Shown here piece by piece: positions 1 through 9,201 of a DNA stretch of 64,000 nt (position 1 is the first letter of the stretch; each line of letters starts with the position of its first letter). A program made the translations under genes and the position numbers. The stretch covers positions 248,001 to 312,000 of the forward strand of contig NZ_JAFFJX010000006.1 in NCBI RefSeq assembly GCF_016924755.1. The letters run 5' to 3'. This DNA comes from Longitalea arenae. Lineage in GTDB: Bacteria; Bacteroidota; Bacteroidia; Chitinophagales; Chitinophagaceae. The notes under the pieces are model-generated. The model saw only the letters and a program-made list of their open reading frames with translations. It was not told the DNA's origin and ran no database searches.

Positions 1-45
1 ATGCAGGTAGATGCCGGCCAGCGTATTGTGATCAAAAAAGAATAG
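1..45 (+). CDS. 3' end of a gene that starts before the window (partial)
   Basis: Frame 1 is open from the first base and stops with TAG at 43-45, giving 14 C-terminal residues ending in VIKKE. A degenerate repeat array starts immediately after the stop and the next gene is convergent, which is the usual position of these arrays at gene ends. The fragment is too short to assign a family, and it could also be chance open sequence. Confidence 0.4.
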   Translation: MQVDAGQRIVIKKE

Positions 46-191
46 TTACAGGTTTCAGGTTAGAAGTTCCAGGGCCTGCAACCCCAGGTTTCCGATGCTC
101 AGCATTCGGCCTGGATTCGCTGAAGTAATACGAAAGATAAAGGGCATTAATTGGGAAGACCGGGTAACCTGCAACATGTAACCTGGAACTC
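46..191. repeat. 7-nt-period inverted array, family AGGTTNC (A1)
   Basis: The left arm has heptamer units aggtttc, aggttag and aagttcc at 50-70. The right arm has reverse-complement heptamers gtaacct, gcaacat, gtaacct and ggaactc at 164-191. About 90 nt of unique sequence separates them. The array fills the gap between a plus-strand gene end and the convergent RNA methyltransferase. The same unit family recurs at 3394, 11181 and 21247. Confidence 0.7.
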
Positions 192-218
192 ATGCCTTAT
201 GATAAAAAGCTTTGTACA

Positions 219-953
219 TTACGAATTCACGAGGTGGGACAATATAATGCCCGTTGCCACTGCTGCATTGAGTGATTCCGCCTGGCCATGGCGTGGAATG
301 GTAATGCGGTTACGGCACATCGCCAGCAGTTCTTCACTGATACCCTTCGATTCATTACCGATGATGATTATACCTTCTTTAACGGGTGGCAATTGCCGCA
401 GGCTGGTCCCATTCAAAACGGCCGCGTAGGTGGGGATCGCAGGTTCCTGTTGCAGCATTTCCGTTAATGATCCATACACTACCTGTACCCGCGCGATACT
501 GCCCATAGTAGCCTGCACTACTTTCGGATTATAGGCATCTGCAGAATCAACACTGCAAAAGATCTGTGAAATGCCGAACCAGTCGGCACAACGGATAATA
601 GTACCCAGGTTGCCCGGGTCTTGAATGGTATCGAGCATCAGGGAAATGGTATTTCGGCGAGGCTTGTCCGCCGTAAAAGCCGGTTTCTTAAAAATACCCA
701 GTACCTGGTTAGGCGTTTGCAACAGGGAGATCCGCTCCAGTTCTGAAGTTGTTATTTCCATGGCCATACCGGCCATCTGCTTATCCTGTTCACTGATCCA
801 TTCTTTAACGGCATACAACTGCTGCAGGGGTAAACGGGCACTTAATAATTCGTTAATTAGCTTCGGTCCCTCGGCAACAAATACCCCTTCGCTATCTCTC
901 AATTTTTTGTGGCTTAAACTTTGAATATATTTGACCTGAGATTTAATCAACAT
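219..953 (-). CDS. RNA methyltransferase, TrmH/SpoU family
   Basis: This is a 244-residue SPOUT-class, AdoMet-dependent 2'-O-ribose methyltransferase acting on rRNA or tRNA. An N-terminal substrate-binding part (about residues 1-95) begins with the SQVKYIQSL motif typical of 23S rRNA methyltransferases of this family. The C-terminal SpoU domain shows motif 1 NLGTIIRCADWFG (about 115-127), motif 2 IIIGNESKGIS (about 197) and motif 3 IPRHGQAESLNAAVA (about 219), which form the trefoil-knot AdoMet site. Length is normal. The start is placed at 953 because MLIKSQVKYIQSL matches the usual family N terminus. It is divergent from tamL, 21 bp away. Family is certain; the exact target nucleotide is not known from sequence. 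Confidence 0.93.
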   Translation of the reverse strand: MLIKSQVKYIQSLSHKKLRDSEGVFVAEGPKLINELLSARLPLQQLYAVKEWISEQDKQMAGMAMEITTSELERISLLQTPNQVLGIFKKPAFTADKPRRNTISLMLDTIQDPGNLGTIIRCADWFGISQIFCSVDSADAYNPKVVQATMGSIARVQVVYGSLTEMLQQEPAIPTYAAVLNGTSLRQLPPVKEGIIIIGNESKGISEELLAMCRNRITIPRHGQAESLNAAVATGIILSHLVNS

Positions 954-974
954 TGCATTCCGTTTAAACTAAAT

Positions 975-3350
975 ATGTTATTAGCCCGGCAAGTTACTGT
1001 TTTTAGATTGGTTCAATGGATAGCGTACTGCGCTTTAGTTGTGGCGTCAATAACTTCCTGTACAGTTCCCAGAAAATTTCAGCCAGGAAAACCTTTTGTT
1101 TACAAGACCACCATCAACATCGATGGCAATGTTCCCGATAACCTGCAGATGCAGGAACGCCTGCAAAACCAGCTCGATGACAGCCTGAAAACCCGGGTCA
1201 TTACCTATGCCGGGGTACGCAGGATCTTACTGAAACAGCCGGTATTCGACACTGCCAATATCAGCCGTTCACGCATTTTTATGACCAGCCTCCTGCATTC
1301 GCTCGGCTATTTTCACCCTGAGATCCGCGATACATTTTATATTGACACGGTGCGAAAGCAATACCGCACCTATGTAAAATTCACAGTTACACCCGGCAAG
1401 GTATTGCGGCTCGATTCCATCGGGTATGCGTTCAGTAATCCGGAATTGCAGCAGCTCGCCCTGCGCCAGCTCGATAAATCGGTGCTTAAAAAGGGCGAGA
1501 CCTATTCCCTGCAAAAACTCTCGGATGAGCTGGACCGGCTGATCACCATTTTCAGGAACAATGGATATTACAAACTGAATAAAGAAGACATTTTTGCCGA
1601 AGTAGATACCGTGGTGGCGGCCCTGATAGACCCTACCCTGGATCCTTTTGAACAGATCCGGCTGCTGGATTCGCTGCGGAAAAAAAGGGAGAACCCAACC
1701 ATTAACGTGGTGATGAAACAGCAACCGGTAAAGGACAGCACCCGCTTAAAAAAATTTTATATAGGCAATGTGACCGTGTATCCCGATGCCAGTTATACCG
1801 AAGAATTTGACTCCACCCGGCATGATACCGCGACGATAAAGGGTTTTAAACTGATCTATAATTCGCGGCGGTTCAAACTGCCTTTTATTGCCAATAACGT
1901 ATACCTGCGACCGGGATCGATGTATGTACAGCGCCGCTATTTCAGAACCATCAACAATTTCACCAGCCTCGGCGCCTGGCAGAACGTGGATATTGAAATG
2001 ACCGAACGGTACGACAGCAGCCGCCCTTTGCTCGATGCCAAACTGCTTTTGTATCCGCAGGCCAAACAAAACCTGAACGTATCATTCGAAACCAGCCGCA
2101 ACGTCAGCGACATCCTGTCGACCGGACAGTTATTCGGCATCGGTTTGAACGGCCGCCTGCTGAACCGGAACGCTTATCGCGAAGCCATTCAAACGGTGAC
2201 CAGTGCCCGGTTTGGCATTGAGCTGGGAACAAATATCATTCAAACCCTGCAGGCCAGCCTGGCGCATACCATCAATTTCCCGAAATTCATTTCGCCCATC
2301 AGAATAAAGACCGACAGCCTGATCGCGCCACGCACGCTGTTAAACCTCAACGCCGCGTACACCGACCGCTTCCTGTTGTATAAATCCCATTCATTCAACG
2401 CTTCCTGGGGGTATGAATGGATCAAGGGCCGCCGCCGCGAAGACCAGGAGTTGGTGGGACAAAGATGGCGCAAGACCTGGCAATACGTGCCCATCAATTT
2501 TGAATATACCGATGTAACCAAAACCGATAGCTTATTGAAACTGGAAGACAGGGTCAGTTCCTACAAGTTCGCTTTCAACAGCGGACTTATCATCAGCCAG
2601 ATCCTGAGCCTGTCGACCGGGGCTGAAAGAGACAATAAACTCACCCTCCTGCGGGCCCGCATAGAGGAAAGCGGCGCCTTATTCGGACTGATCAAAAACC
2701 TGGAGCTGGGCTCCCTGGCGCGCTTTATAAAAATTGACGGCGAGTGGAAACATGTGATCAATAAGCCGCATTCTTCCTGGGCTTTCAGGGCTTTTGCCGG
2801 TTATGGTTTTGTATACGGTAAAACCGACACGGCTACCACCGGGCCCAGCAAGATCGTAAATGAGAACAACCTGCCATTCTTCAAAGCGTTTTTTGCGGGC
2901 GGTCCCTACAGCATGCGCGCCTGGCCTATCCGGCGTCTAGGTCCCGGCTCCTCCAACCTCTACGACAAACGTGACACCAGCGGCATCGAACGCTTCGGCA
3001 ATATGCAAATTGAATTGAATGCGGAATACCGCTTTCCGATCACCACCATTGCTGGCATCAAGGTGAACAGCGCATTGTTCGTTGACATTGGAAATATCTG
3101 GAGCAAGGAGTTTGATCCGGCCAGCAAAGAAAAAATACCGGAAGCCTCTTTCGCTATCGACCGCCTGTACAAAGACATTGCCATTGGCGCCGGCAGCAGC
3201 TTGCGGTTCGACTTCGACTTCTTCCTCATCCGGCTCGACTGGGCCTACCGGATCAAGGACCCGCTCTATGCCTATAAAAATGATGGATGGTTCAACGACC
3301 TGCGCATATTGAACGGGCAGTTTCAGTTGGGCATTGGATATCCCTTCTAA
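975..3350 (+). CDS. tamL: TamA-like outer membrane lipoprotein (TamL), BamA/Omp85 superfamily
   Basis: This 791-residue protein combines a lipoprotein signal peptide with an Omp85-type translocator. From the start at 975 there is a hydrophobic segment followed by the lipobox SITSC (Cys about 31). POTRA-like sequence follows to about residue 390, then a beta-rich C-terminal barrel ending in aromatic GYPF, the typical barrel end. Lipidated TamA homologues (TamL) are a known Bacteroidota variant thought to pair with TamB for outer-membrane protein or lipid handling. A longer in-frame start at 921 exists, but it would overlap the divergent methyltransferase and push the signal peptide inward, so 975 is preferred. 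No TamB gene is seen in the window. Confidence 0.85.
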   Translation: MLLARQVTVFRLVQWIAYCALVVASITSCTVPRKFQPGKPFVYKTTINIDGNVPDNLQMQERLQNQLDDSLKTRVITYAGVRRILLKQPVFDTANISRSRIFMTSLLHSLGYFHPEIRDTFYIDTVRKQYRTYVKFTVTPGKVLRLDSIGYAFSNPELQQLALRQLDKSVLKKGETYSLQKLSDELDRLITIFRNNGYYKLNKEDIFAEVDTVVAALIDPTLDPFEQIRLLDSLRKKRENPTINVVMKQQPVKDSTRLKKFYIGNVTVYPDASYTEEFDSTRHDTATIKGFKLIYNSRRFKLPFIANNVYLRPGSMYVQRRYFRTINNFTSLGAWQNVDIEMTERYDSSRPLLDAKLLLYPQAKQNLNVSFETSRNVSDILSTGQLFGIGLNGRLLNRNAYREAIQTVTSARFGIELGTNIIQTLQASLAHTINFPKFISPIRIKTDSLIAPRTLLNLNAAYTDRFLLYKSHSFNASWGYEWIKGRRREDQELVGQRWRKTWQYVPINFEYTDVTKTDSLLKLEDRVSSYKFAFNSGLIISQILSLSTGAERDNKLTLLRARIEESGALFGLIKNLELGSLARFIKIDGEWKHVINKPHSSWAFRAFAGYGFVYGKTDTATTGPSKIVNENNLPFFKAFFAGGPYSMRAWPIRRLGPGSSNLYDKRDTSGIERFGNMQIELNAEYRFPITTIAGIKVNSALFVDIGNIWSKEFDPASKEKIPEASFAIDRLYKDIAIGAGSSLRFDFDFFLIRLDWAYRIKDPLYAYKNDGWFNDLRILNGQFQLGIGYPF

Positions 3351-3393
3351 TCAGCTGGTTCCTGATCTCCTGGTTGTAAGGTTTACCAATCAT

Positions 3394-3506
3394 GCCTTAC
3401 AGGTTCCAGGTTACAAATTTCATACATGATTTATAGCTGCCAATTTGGTTGGCAACGCTTGCTTCGGATGCTGACAATAAGCCCTGTAACCTGCAACCTG
3501 CAACTC
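3394..3506. repeat. 7-nt-period inverted array, family AGGTTNC (A2)
   Basis: The left arm carries gccttac, aggttcc, aggttac and aaatttc in one 7-nt register (3394-3421). The right arm has gtaacct, gcaacct and gcaactc (3486-3506). The arms are complementary and about 65 nt apart. The array lies between the convergent tamL and truB stop codons, so it could act as a two-way terminator. Confidence 0.72.
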
Positions 3507-3526
3507 ACCAATATATTACTGACCAT

Positions 3527-4225
3527 TCACTGGTTAGCTTTCACCAACTGGTTTATCCTTTCCAACGCTTCCTCCATGGTCATAGCCTGATCCAGGGTGA
3601 ATGCGCCGATACGCGTACGGCAAAGGCTGCTGAGATAAGCGCCGCATCCTGCGGCCTGGCCTACATCATTGGCAAGGCTGCGGATATAGGTTCCGGTTGA
3701 ACAAACCACCCTGAAGTGCGCCACCGGCAATTCGATCTTTGTAAATTCAAATTCACTGATCAGGATCTTGCGGGGTTCCAGTTCGATGGTTTGGCCTTTA
3801 CGGGCCAGCTCATATACCCTTTTGCCATCTTTTTTAATGGCCGAATGCATGGGCGGAACCTGCAAAAGATTACCGGTGAACTGCCGGGCAATGGCGGCTA
3901 ATTGTTCAGGCGTAATACCATTAAAATCTTTGAAATCCTGCGGTTCGCTTTCGAGGTCGTAGGTAGGCGTAGTGGCGCCAAAAGTAAAGGTGCCCGTGTA
4001 CTCCTTTTCCTGCGCCATATATTCGTTAATACGCTTGGTGAATTTACCGGTGCACAGGATCAACAAACCGGTTGCCAGGGGATCAAGGGTTCCCGCATGA
4101 CCCACTTTTTTTATTTTGATCGTATTCCGGATCTTTCTGACTACATCAAAGGAGGTCCACTCAAGGGGTTTATTGATCAATAAAACCTCTCCTTCCTCAA
4201 AAATATTTTTAGGCGCCTGTTGCAT
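3527..4225 (-). CDS. truB: tRNA pseudouridine(55) synthase TruB
   Basis: Converts U55 of the tRNA T-loop to pseudouridine. The 232-residue protein has the TruB signature HAGTLDPLATGLL, with catalytic Asp at residue 48, the N-terminal LLINKPLEWTSFDVV segment, and the downstream YELARKGQTIEL and GTYIRSLANDVG blocks. It is shorter than the E. coli enzyme (about 314 residues) because it lacks a C-terminal PUA-type extension, as is common in Bacteroidota. The start at 4225 precedes the conserved core by a normal distance. The gene upstream on this strand (4312-5370) ends in a terminator, so truB is probably transcribed separately. Confidence 0.95.
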   Translation of the reverse strand: MQQAPKNIFEEGEVLLINKPLEWTSFDVVRKIRNTIKIKKVGHAGTLDPLATGLLILCTGKFTKRINEYMAQEKEYTGTFTFGATTPTYDLESEPQDFKDFNGITPEQLAAIARQFTGNLLQVPPMHSAIKKDGKRVYELARKGQTIELEPRKILISEFEFTKIELPVAHFRVVCSTGTYIRSLANDVGQAAGCGAYLSSLCRTRIGAFTLDQAMTMEEALERINQLVKANQ

Positions 4226-4241
4226 TTGGGTGCGAAGCTAA

Positions 4242-4293
4242 TAAAAATGATGGTTCAACGGATTGCGATCGTACAACTCCATTGAACCATCAT
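4242..4293 (-). terminator. Rho-independent-type terminator after the 352-aa gene
   Basis: A perfect 12-bp inverted repeat (4247-4258 with 4282-4293, arm atgatggttcaa) has a 23-nt loop. On the minus strand it is followed by a T-rich run (complement of 4242-4247). It lies just downstream of the 4312-5370 gene and ahead of truB. Confidence 0.65.
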
Positions 4294-4311
4294 TCCGGAA
4301 TTATAAAGAAA

Positions 4312-5370
4312 TTAATCTTTCAGTTTTTTTACTGCTATGAAATTGCCGGTTAAATGATCAATTCTGAATTCAAAGAGGGCAAGATCATTCTTTGAAGCAG
4401 CGATTCCGCCCACAACGCCCAGCAGCGCCCCGGCCAGGGCTGCAGTGCCCACGTCCATGTCATCTTTTCCTATACCGGTAAAGCAAAAATCATTGCCCTG
4501 CTTCGTTAAAGGATATAAACCATATGCGTTGGAGACGAACATTTTTTCGCCGTCACAAACAACGTAGTAATATTTGTGCTTGATCTCCACCCCTTTTTTT
4601 CCATTCTCTTTCATCTCGAAGATAAAGGGACGGCTAAAGCCTTTTTTGTTTTGAATGATCACATCTTCGCGCGAAGGCCGGTTATTCTTAAAATCTTCAT
4701 AACTGGTATAAAGCCCTTTTTTCGGCAGCTCAAGACTATAAACGGGTATTTCCTTTTTTTCCAATTCAACAATATGCTCTATTTCGTATGCTGTATATTG
4801 TTTGGTTCCTGCCTTGCTCAGATCAAAACCGGCAGCCTGTTTAAGATAGCCGGCCAGGATCTCGGGCACCGTGTCGAGTAATTTTGTGGTCACGTCCAGC
4901 TCGCTACCCGCTTTTACCGTAACCGTACTGTCAATAGCGAAGAGGAAATTGTAACCAGCTCCCTGTTTTATATAAAATCCGGCATTAAAAGTAAAGGTTC
5001 CTTTTTCGGTTAGTCCGGCACTTACTTCGCCTATATTGAAATTACGGATATTGATGAGCAGGGTGCCTTCCTGTTTTTGGGCCTCGCGGAGCATTTTACC
5101 GGCAATGGAAGCCAGCTCGTTTTTCAGGGGTTGTGTGAGCACCAGATTCTCTTTTCTGTTGAGGCCGCCTTTTTGAATAAAACCAAGCTGCACCGTATCG
5201 AAGCGGGTATCTACTACTTCTACCTGGGAAAAATTGGCGGAACTGATCGTTGTTCGTTTGGGCATCAGTTGAAGCAGTTCCGTGCTCTTATCATTGTGCT
5301 GGGCATATACGGTATTGTTGCAGGCGCCGGCCATCAGGACCAGGCAGATGCCTTTTGCAAGTTGTTTCAT
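4312..5370 (-). CDS. Secreted protein of unknown function (352 aa)
   Basis: I do not recognise a named family. A signal peptide is visible at residues 1-24 (MKQLAKGICLVLMAG to VYAQ), so the protein should be exported. The mature part has a beta-rich middle, a Lys/Glu-rich linker near residues 205-255, and a glycine/alanine-rich hydrophobic stretch about 308-326 (GTAALAGALLGVVGGIAA) that could insert in a membrane or pack as a glycine zipper. It then ends in a beta-strand-like tail. It sits alone between truB and the DUF58/MoxR locus on the same strand, with its own terminator. It could be a periplasmic or cell-envelope protein. Confidence 0.75.
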   Translation of the reverse strand: MKQLAKGICLVLMAGACNNTVYAQHNDKSTELLQLMPKRTTISSANFSQVEVVDTRFDTVQLGFIQKGGLNRKENLVLTQPLKNELASIAGKMLREAQKQEGTLLINIRNFNIGEVSAGLTEKGTFTFNAGFYIKQGAGYNFLFAIDSTVTVKAGSELDVTTKLLDTVPEILAGYLKQAAGFDLSKAGTKQYTAYEIEHIVELEKKEIPVYSLELPKKGLYTSYEDFKNNRPSREDVIIQNKKGFSRPFIFEMKENGKKGVEIKHKYYYVVCDGEKMFVSNAYGLYPLTKQGNDFCFTGIGKDDMDVGTAALAGALLGVVGGIAASKNDLALFEFRIDHLTGNFIAVKKLKD

Positions 5371-5418
5371 ATGGAAGGTTGCTTATGTGGTTAAAGGTTT
5401 TACTGGTTTATGCTGCCA

Positions 5419-6765
5419 TCAGATCGCCTGCCGGGCCTTCAGCTCGAGGTACTTGTTCACGGTGTTGATGGTGAGGTTTTGCGGTGCTGTTAAAATAGTG
5501 AAAATGCCGTGCTGCTGCAATTCTTTTACGATCAGCCGCTTTTCATATACAAATTTCTCGGCAATGGTCTTTGTGTACAGCGTTTCAATATCTTCTGCCG
5601 GATCATCGGTGAGCTGGCGCAGCTCGGTATTCTCAAAGAAGACCACCAGCACCAGGTGATTGCGGGCAATATGCCTGATATAGGGCAGCTGCCGCTGCAA
5701 ACCTGACAAAGATTCAAAATTGGTGAATAACACAATCAGGCTGCGTTGCGAGATCCGGGTTCGGATATGCGCATACAGTTTTTCAAAATCGCTTTCCAGG
5801 AACTTCGTTTGCTGATTGTAGAGGGTTTCCAGGATATGTCCCATCTGCGCCGCTTTGCGGTCGGCCGGTAGAAAATGGCCGATATTTTCAGCAAAGGTAA
5901 CCAGTCCGGCCCGGTCCTGTTTTATGAGCGCTACCCGCGATAAGATCAGGGTGGCATTGATGGCATAGTCGAGCAGGGTCATGCCTTCGAAGGGCATCTT
6001 CATCACGCGGCCTTTATCGATGATACAATATACCTGCTGACTGCGTTCGTCGGTATAATTGTTCACCATGAGCTGTCCGCCTTTGCGGGCGGTCGCTTTC
6101 CAGTTAATGCTGCGGATATCGTCGCCGGTCACATATTCCTTGATCTGTTCAAACTCCAGGCTATGCCCGATCTTGCGGATCTTGCGGCTGCCTGCTTCTG
6201 CCAGGTTATTGGAATAGGCCAGTAATTCAAACTGGCGCAATGGCAAATACGAGGGCAATACTTTTACCATCTGTTCCCCTTCATTCCGGATGCGCCGCAC
6301 CACCAGTTGTAAAGGGCTTTTTACAAACACGTTGGTATCATGGAAGATGTATTCCCCTCTTTCCACAGGCCGGAGGGTGTATACGATGTTCTGGGTTTCA
6401 TCGCTGTTCAAAGTGGCCGCTACGGAAAAATCCCGTTGCTGGAACTGCACAGGGATCTCGTCGATGATCCTGAGCTGAACCCGGAAATGAAAGCGGTTGG
6501 TAATGAACAGCTGCACTTTATTGACATCCCCATTGCTGAACCGGTCGCTCACCCTGCGCTCGATGCGTAATCCTTCCTTGCGAAAGAACAGCAAGCCATA
6601 ATCGAGCATCACCATCGCCAGCAGGAACCAGCAACAGATCTGCGCTACCGTGTACAGTACAGGCCAGCTGTAAGACAGCACAAAGAGCAGGATCACAGCT
6701 ACGAAAGACCAGTAGAACCGGCGAGCGAAGAATAATGGTAGTATGTATGTTTTGTAAAAATTCAT
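5419..6765 (-). CDS. DUF58 domain membrane protein of the MoxR locus
   Basis: A 448-residue protein with two N-terminal membrane segments (about residues 17-60) followed by a cytoplasmic or peripheral DUF58 region. The family hallmark is present at about 213-240 (YVTGDDIRSINWKATARKG), followed by a von Willebrand A-like fold whose first strand reads VYCIIDKGR. DUF58 proteins are nearly always encoded with MoxR-type AAA+ ATPases and are thought to be their clients or adaptors. Here the MoxR gene is directly upstream on the same strand. The 189-bp gap between them holds a short-repeat array. Function beyond the association is unknown. Confidence 0.9.
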   Translation of the reverse strand: MNFYKTYILPLFFARRFYWSFVAVILLFVLSYSWPVLYTVAQICCWFLLAMVMLDYGLLFFRKEGLRIERRVSDRFSNGDVNKVQLFITNRFHFRVQLRIIDEIPVQFQQRDFSVAATLNSDETQNIVYTLRPVERGEYIFHDTNVFVKSPLQLVVRRIRNEGEQMVKVLPSYLPLRQFELLAYSNNLAEAGSRKIRKIGHSLEFEQIKEYVTGDDIRSINWKATARKGGQLMVNNYTDERSQQVYCIIDKGRVMKMPFEGMTLLDYAINATLILSRVALIKQDRAGLVTFAENIGHFLPADRKAAQMGHILETLYNQQTKFLESDFEKLYAHIRTRISQRSLIVLFTNFESLSGLQRQLPYIRHIARNHLVLVVFFENTELRQLTDDPAEDIETLYTKTIAEKFVYEKRLIVKELQQHGIFTILTAPQNLTINTVNKYLELKARQAI

Positions 6766-6784
6766 GTAGGGTTAAAAAATAAAG

Positions 6785-6937
6785 AGTTTGTGGTTTGTGG
6801 TTTGTTGTTTGTGGTTATCCTGTTTCGCAGCTGCTCACAAATAGCAGCATACTCAAACCTTGAAATCCTGAGGTTGAAATGAAATTGGGCTGCTGAACGT
6901 TAAAGAACAATAAACCATAAACTATAAACCATAAACG
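6785..6937. repeat. 7-nt-period inverted array, family GTTTNTG (F1)
   Basis: The left arm has heptamers agtttgt, ggtttgt, ggtttgt and tgtttgt at 6785-6812. The right arm has ataaacc, ataaact, ataaacc and ataaacg at 6910-6937. The arms pair as RNA on the plus strand with G-U wobbles. The array lies between two co-directional genes, inside the presumed MoxR-DUF58 transcript. A related array is at 22474. Confidence 0.65.
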
Positions 6938-6954
6938 CCGAAATATTTCGGCAA

Positions 6955-7929
6955 CTACCTCGGTACCTCTATACTCGTAATTATCTGCTGTATCACATCA
7001 TCGGTACTCGCTCCTTCCATTTCCTTTTCCGGCGTTAATACCACCCGGTGGCGTAATACCGGCGGAATGATATAAATGATATCATCGGGCGTAACGAAAT
7101 CGCGGCCCCGCATGGATGCCAGCGCTTTGGCGCCATTCAGAATGCCTATTGAAGCCCGGGGCGATGCGCCCAGGTAAATGGATTTATGGTTACGGGTATT
7201 GGCTACAATGGTTGTAATAAAGGTGATCAGCTTTTCTTCTACATGAATGCTGCGCACCTGTTTGCGGATCTCCTGGATCTGGGTAGCCGAAAGCACCGTA
7301 GATACCTTGTTGATCATATCGCCCAGGTTTTGCTGGTGGTGCTGCAAAACGATATGGAACTCCTGTTCGGCACTGGGGTACGATACATTTATCTTAAACA
7401 GGAAGCGGTCCAGCTGGGCTTCCGGTAAATGATAGGTACCTTCCTGTTCAATGGGGTTCTGCGTAGCTACCACCATGAAGGGCATCGATAACTGGTAAGA
7501 ATGACCGTCGACCGTTATCTGGCGCTCTTCCATGACTTCAAACAGGGCGGCCTGGGTTTTGGCCGGGGCGCGGTTGATCTCATCTATCAGCACGATATTG
7601 CTGAAGATGGGTCCTTTATTGAATTGAAAAGTAGAATCCTTGGGATTGAAAATGGATGTACCGATCACATCACTGGGCATCAGGTCGGGGGTGAACTGGA
7701 TACGTGAAAAACCAACCGAAATGCTTCTGCTCAGCAATTTGGCGGTAAGGGTTTTGGCTACACCGGGCACACCTTCAATAAGAACATGTCCATCGGCCAA
7801 CACAGCAGCCAGCAGTAGTTCAACCATCTGTTCCTGCCCAACGATCACCTTACCTATTTCCTGTTTTAAGGTTTGTACCGATTGCTGCAATGCGCTGAGA
7901 TCGGTTCTAACATCGAAAAAGTTTTCCAT
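6955..7929 (-). CDS. MoxR-family AAA+ ATPase
   Basis: A 324-residue ATPase of the MoxR clade, thought to act as a chaperone that remodels partners with von Willebrand A-like domains. Visible motifs are Walker A GVPGVAKTLTAK (about 54-65), Walker B IVLIDEINRAPAKTQ (about 110-124), a sensor 1 region with VATQNPIEQEGTY, and the C-terminal lid ending near residue 320. Length is typical. The next gene upstream (DUF4350) ends 3 bp before this start, so the two are translated from one transcript. The DUF58 gene follows. The whole set (SpoIIM-like, DUF4129, DUF4350, MoxR, DUF58) is a conserved Bacteroidota neighbourhood. Confidence 0.95.
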   Translation of the reverse strand: MENFFDVRTDLSALQQSVQTLKQEIGKVIVGQEQMVELLLAAVLADGHVLIEGVPGVAKTLTAKLLSRSISVGFSRIQFTPDLMPSDVIGTSIFNPKDSTFQFNKGPIFSNIVLIDEINRAPAKTQAALFEVMEERQITVDGHSYQLSMPFMVVATQNPIEQEGTYHLPEAQLDRFLFKINVSYPSAEQEFHIVLQHHQQNLGDMINKVSTVLSATQIQEIRKQVRSIHVEEKLITFITTIVANTRNHKSIYLGASPRASIGILNGAKALASMRGRDFVTPDDIIYIIPPVLRHRVVLTPEKEMEGASTDDVIQQIITSIEVPR

Positions 7930-7932
7930 GTA

Positions 7933-9201
7933 TTATGCGTGTTTATAAAAATGCTCCAATTTACGGTTCAGTTCAAGCAAAGCTTCATCGCTTACACTGT
8001 AATCATCCTGCAACATGTTCATGAAGTACAGCAGGTCTTTCAGGGCATTCACATCATAGCCTGTTTTCCAGGCCAGTCTTTTCTCAAATTCCGGATCGTT
8101 CAGGGAAGCGCGGATGCCGTACCGGCTGCGCACATGATCCTGAAAATGCACGATCATCTTTTGCGCCAGGTTCTTGTTATCGTGTCGCTGAAAATACAGG
8201 CGGCCGATGGTTTTAACGAAATCGACGGAAGCGTTCTTCAGGGGTTGTATTACCGGTATGATGCGTTGCTTGCGTTTGCTTTCAAACAGATAAATGATCA
8301 ACATCAGGATCAGCAATAAGGGCAGCGCCATGGCAAATCCGGGTTGTTTGCTCAACCAGCTGCCCGCGCCAAAAAGGCCTTTCCCTTTTCCGCCCGAACC
8401 GTTGTCATTCCCTTTCGTATGGTACCTGAAATATTCATCCCAGCGCACCACATCACTGTTCTTCGGCAGGTATGACAATACGTTATCGTAGTATGTTTTG
8501 TTATTCTTGTGCAATAAAAAGAAATTGGAAAAAGTGATCGGCGCCAGGTGAATGTACAGCGATCCACCGCCTTCGTAATTGAATTGTACAAAATTGGGCC
8601 GGCCGTTCTTGTCTTTTCCCAAGATGGAAGTAATGGAAGAATCCACCTCTACGAAATAGTTGTCAAGGGCATAACCGGGATAGGTGTACGATTGCGAATC
8701 ACCCGACACCGGATGCTGCACGCTTACGGTGAGCGAATCGTCGGTATTATAGGCGCTGGTATAAAAAGCGGTCTTTAAATGCAGGCTGTCGAGCAGGGTT
8801 TCACTGATGCGCAGGGCGGAAATGAACACGTGCTGCCCCCGGGCTACCATACCTAATAAGGCGGCTATTTCATCGTCATCGGGAATAACCTGGTTGGTGA
8901 TGATGATGTAGTTGGTCTTTTGATCATCGTAGTTATTGTAGGCTTCTTCTTCCTCCTCTTTATTTTTCAGGCTAAAGGTCTTGTACCGGTCGGGTGATCT
9001 TTTATTGATCAGCACCGAGGCATCGGGAAAAAGATGCTCCAGCTGCTCATACGCATAATAAGTACCATAAGGTATCTTATCGGTACGCCAAAGGGTCACC
9101 CGTTTGTTAATACGTTTTGAGCCGGAACCACAACTGGCGATAAGACCGGTTAACGCCACCAGCCAGCAGATCAAAAATCGATATCGTATAATCGGTTTCA
9201 A
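7933..9201 (-). CDS. DUF4350 domain lipoprotein/membrane protein
   Basis: A 422-residue protein with an N-terminal lipobox-like signal (LTGLIASC, Cys about 24), a DUF4350 region to about 270, then one clear membrane helix (FAMALPLLLILMLIIYLF, about 288-305) followed by a basic cytoplasmic tail of about 115 residues. DUF4350 resembles the glutamine-amidotransferase-like domains found beside MoxR/DUF58 genes; its activity is not known. Its start overlaps the end of the DUF4129 gene by 4 bp (ATGA-type), indicating translational coupling, and its stop is 3 bp from moxR. The dual lipid anchor and transmembrane helix is unusual, so the N-terminal signal may instead be a simple membrane anchor. Confidence 0.82.
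   Translation of the reverse strand: MKPIIRYRFLICWLVALTGLIASCGSGSKRINKRVTLWRTDKIPYGTYYAYEQLEHLFPDASVLINKRSPDRYKTFSLKNKEEEEEAYNNYDDQKTNYIIITNQVIPDDDEIAALLGMVARGQHVFISALRISETLLDSLHLKTAFYTSAYNTDDSLTVSVQHPVSGDSQSYTYPGYALDNYFVEVDSSITSILGKDKNGRPNFVQFNYEGGGSLYIHLAPITFSNFFLLHKNNKTYYDNVLSYLPKNSDVVRWDEYFRYHTKGNDNGSGGKGKGLFGAGSWLSKQPGFAMALPLLLILMLIIYLFESKRKQRIIPVIQPLKNASVDFVKTIGRLYFQRHDNKNLAQKMIVHFQDHVRSRYGIRASLNDPEFEKRLAWKTGYDVNALKDLLYFMNMLQDDYSVSDEALLELNRKLEHFYKHA

Noticed and set aside
906-933. TTTG and TATATTTG as a tamL promoter
   Set aside because: The spacing is only 16 nt instead of about 19, and it overlaps the methyltransferase start. Possible but too weak to list.
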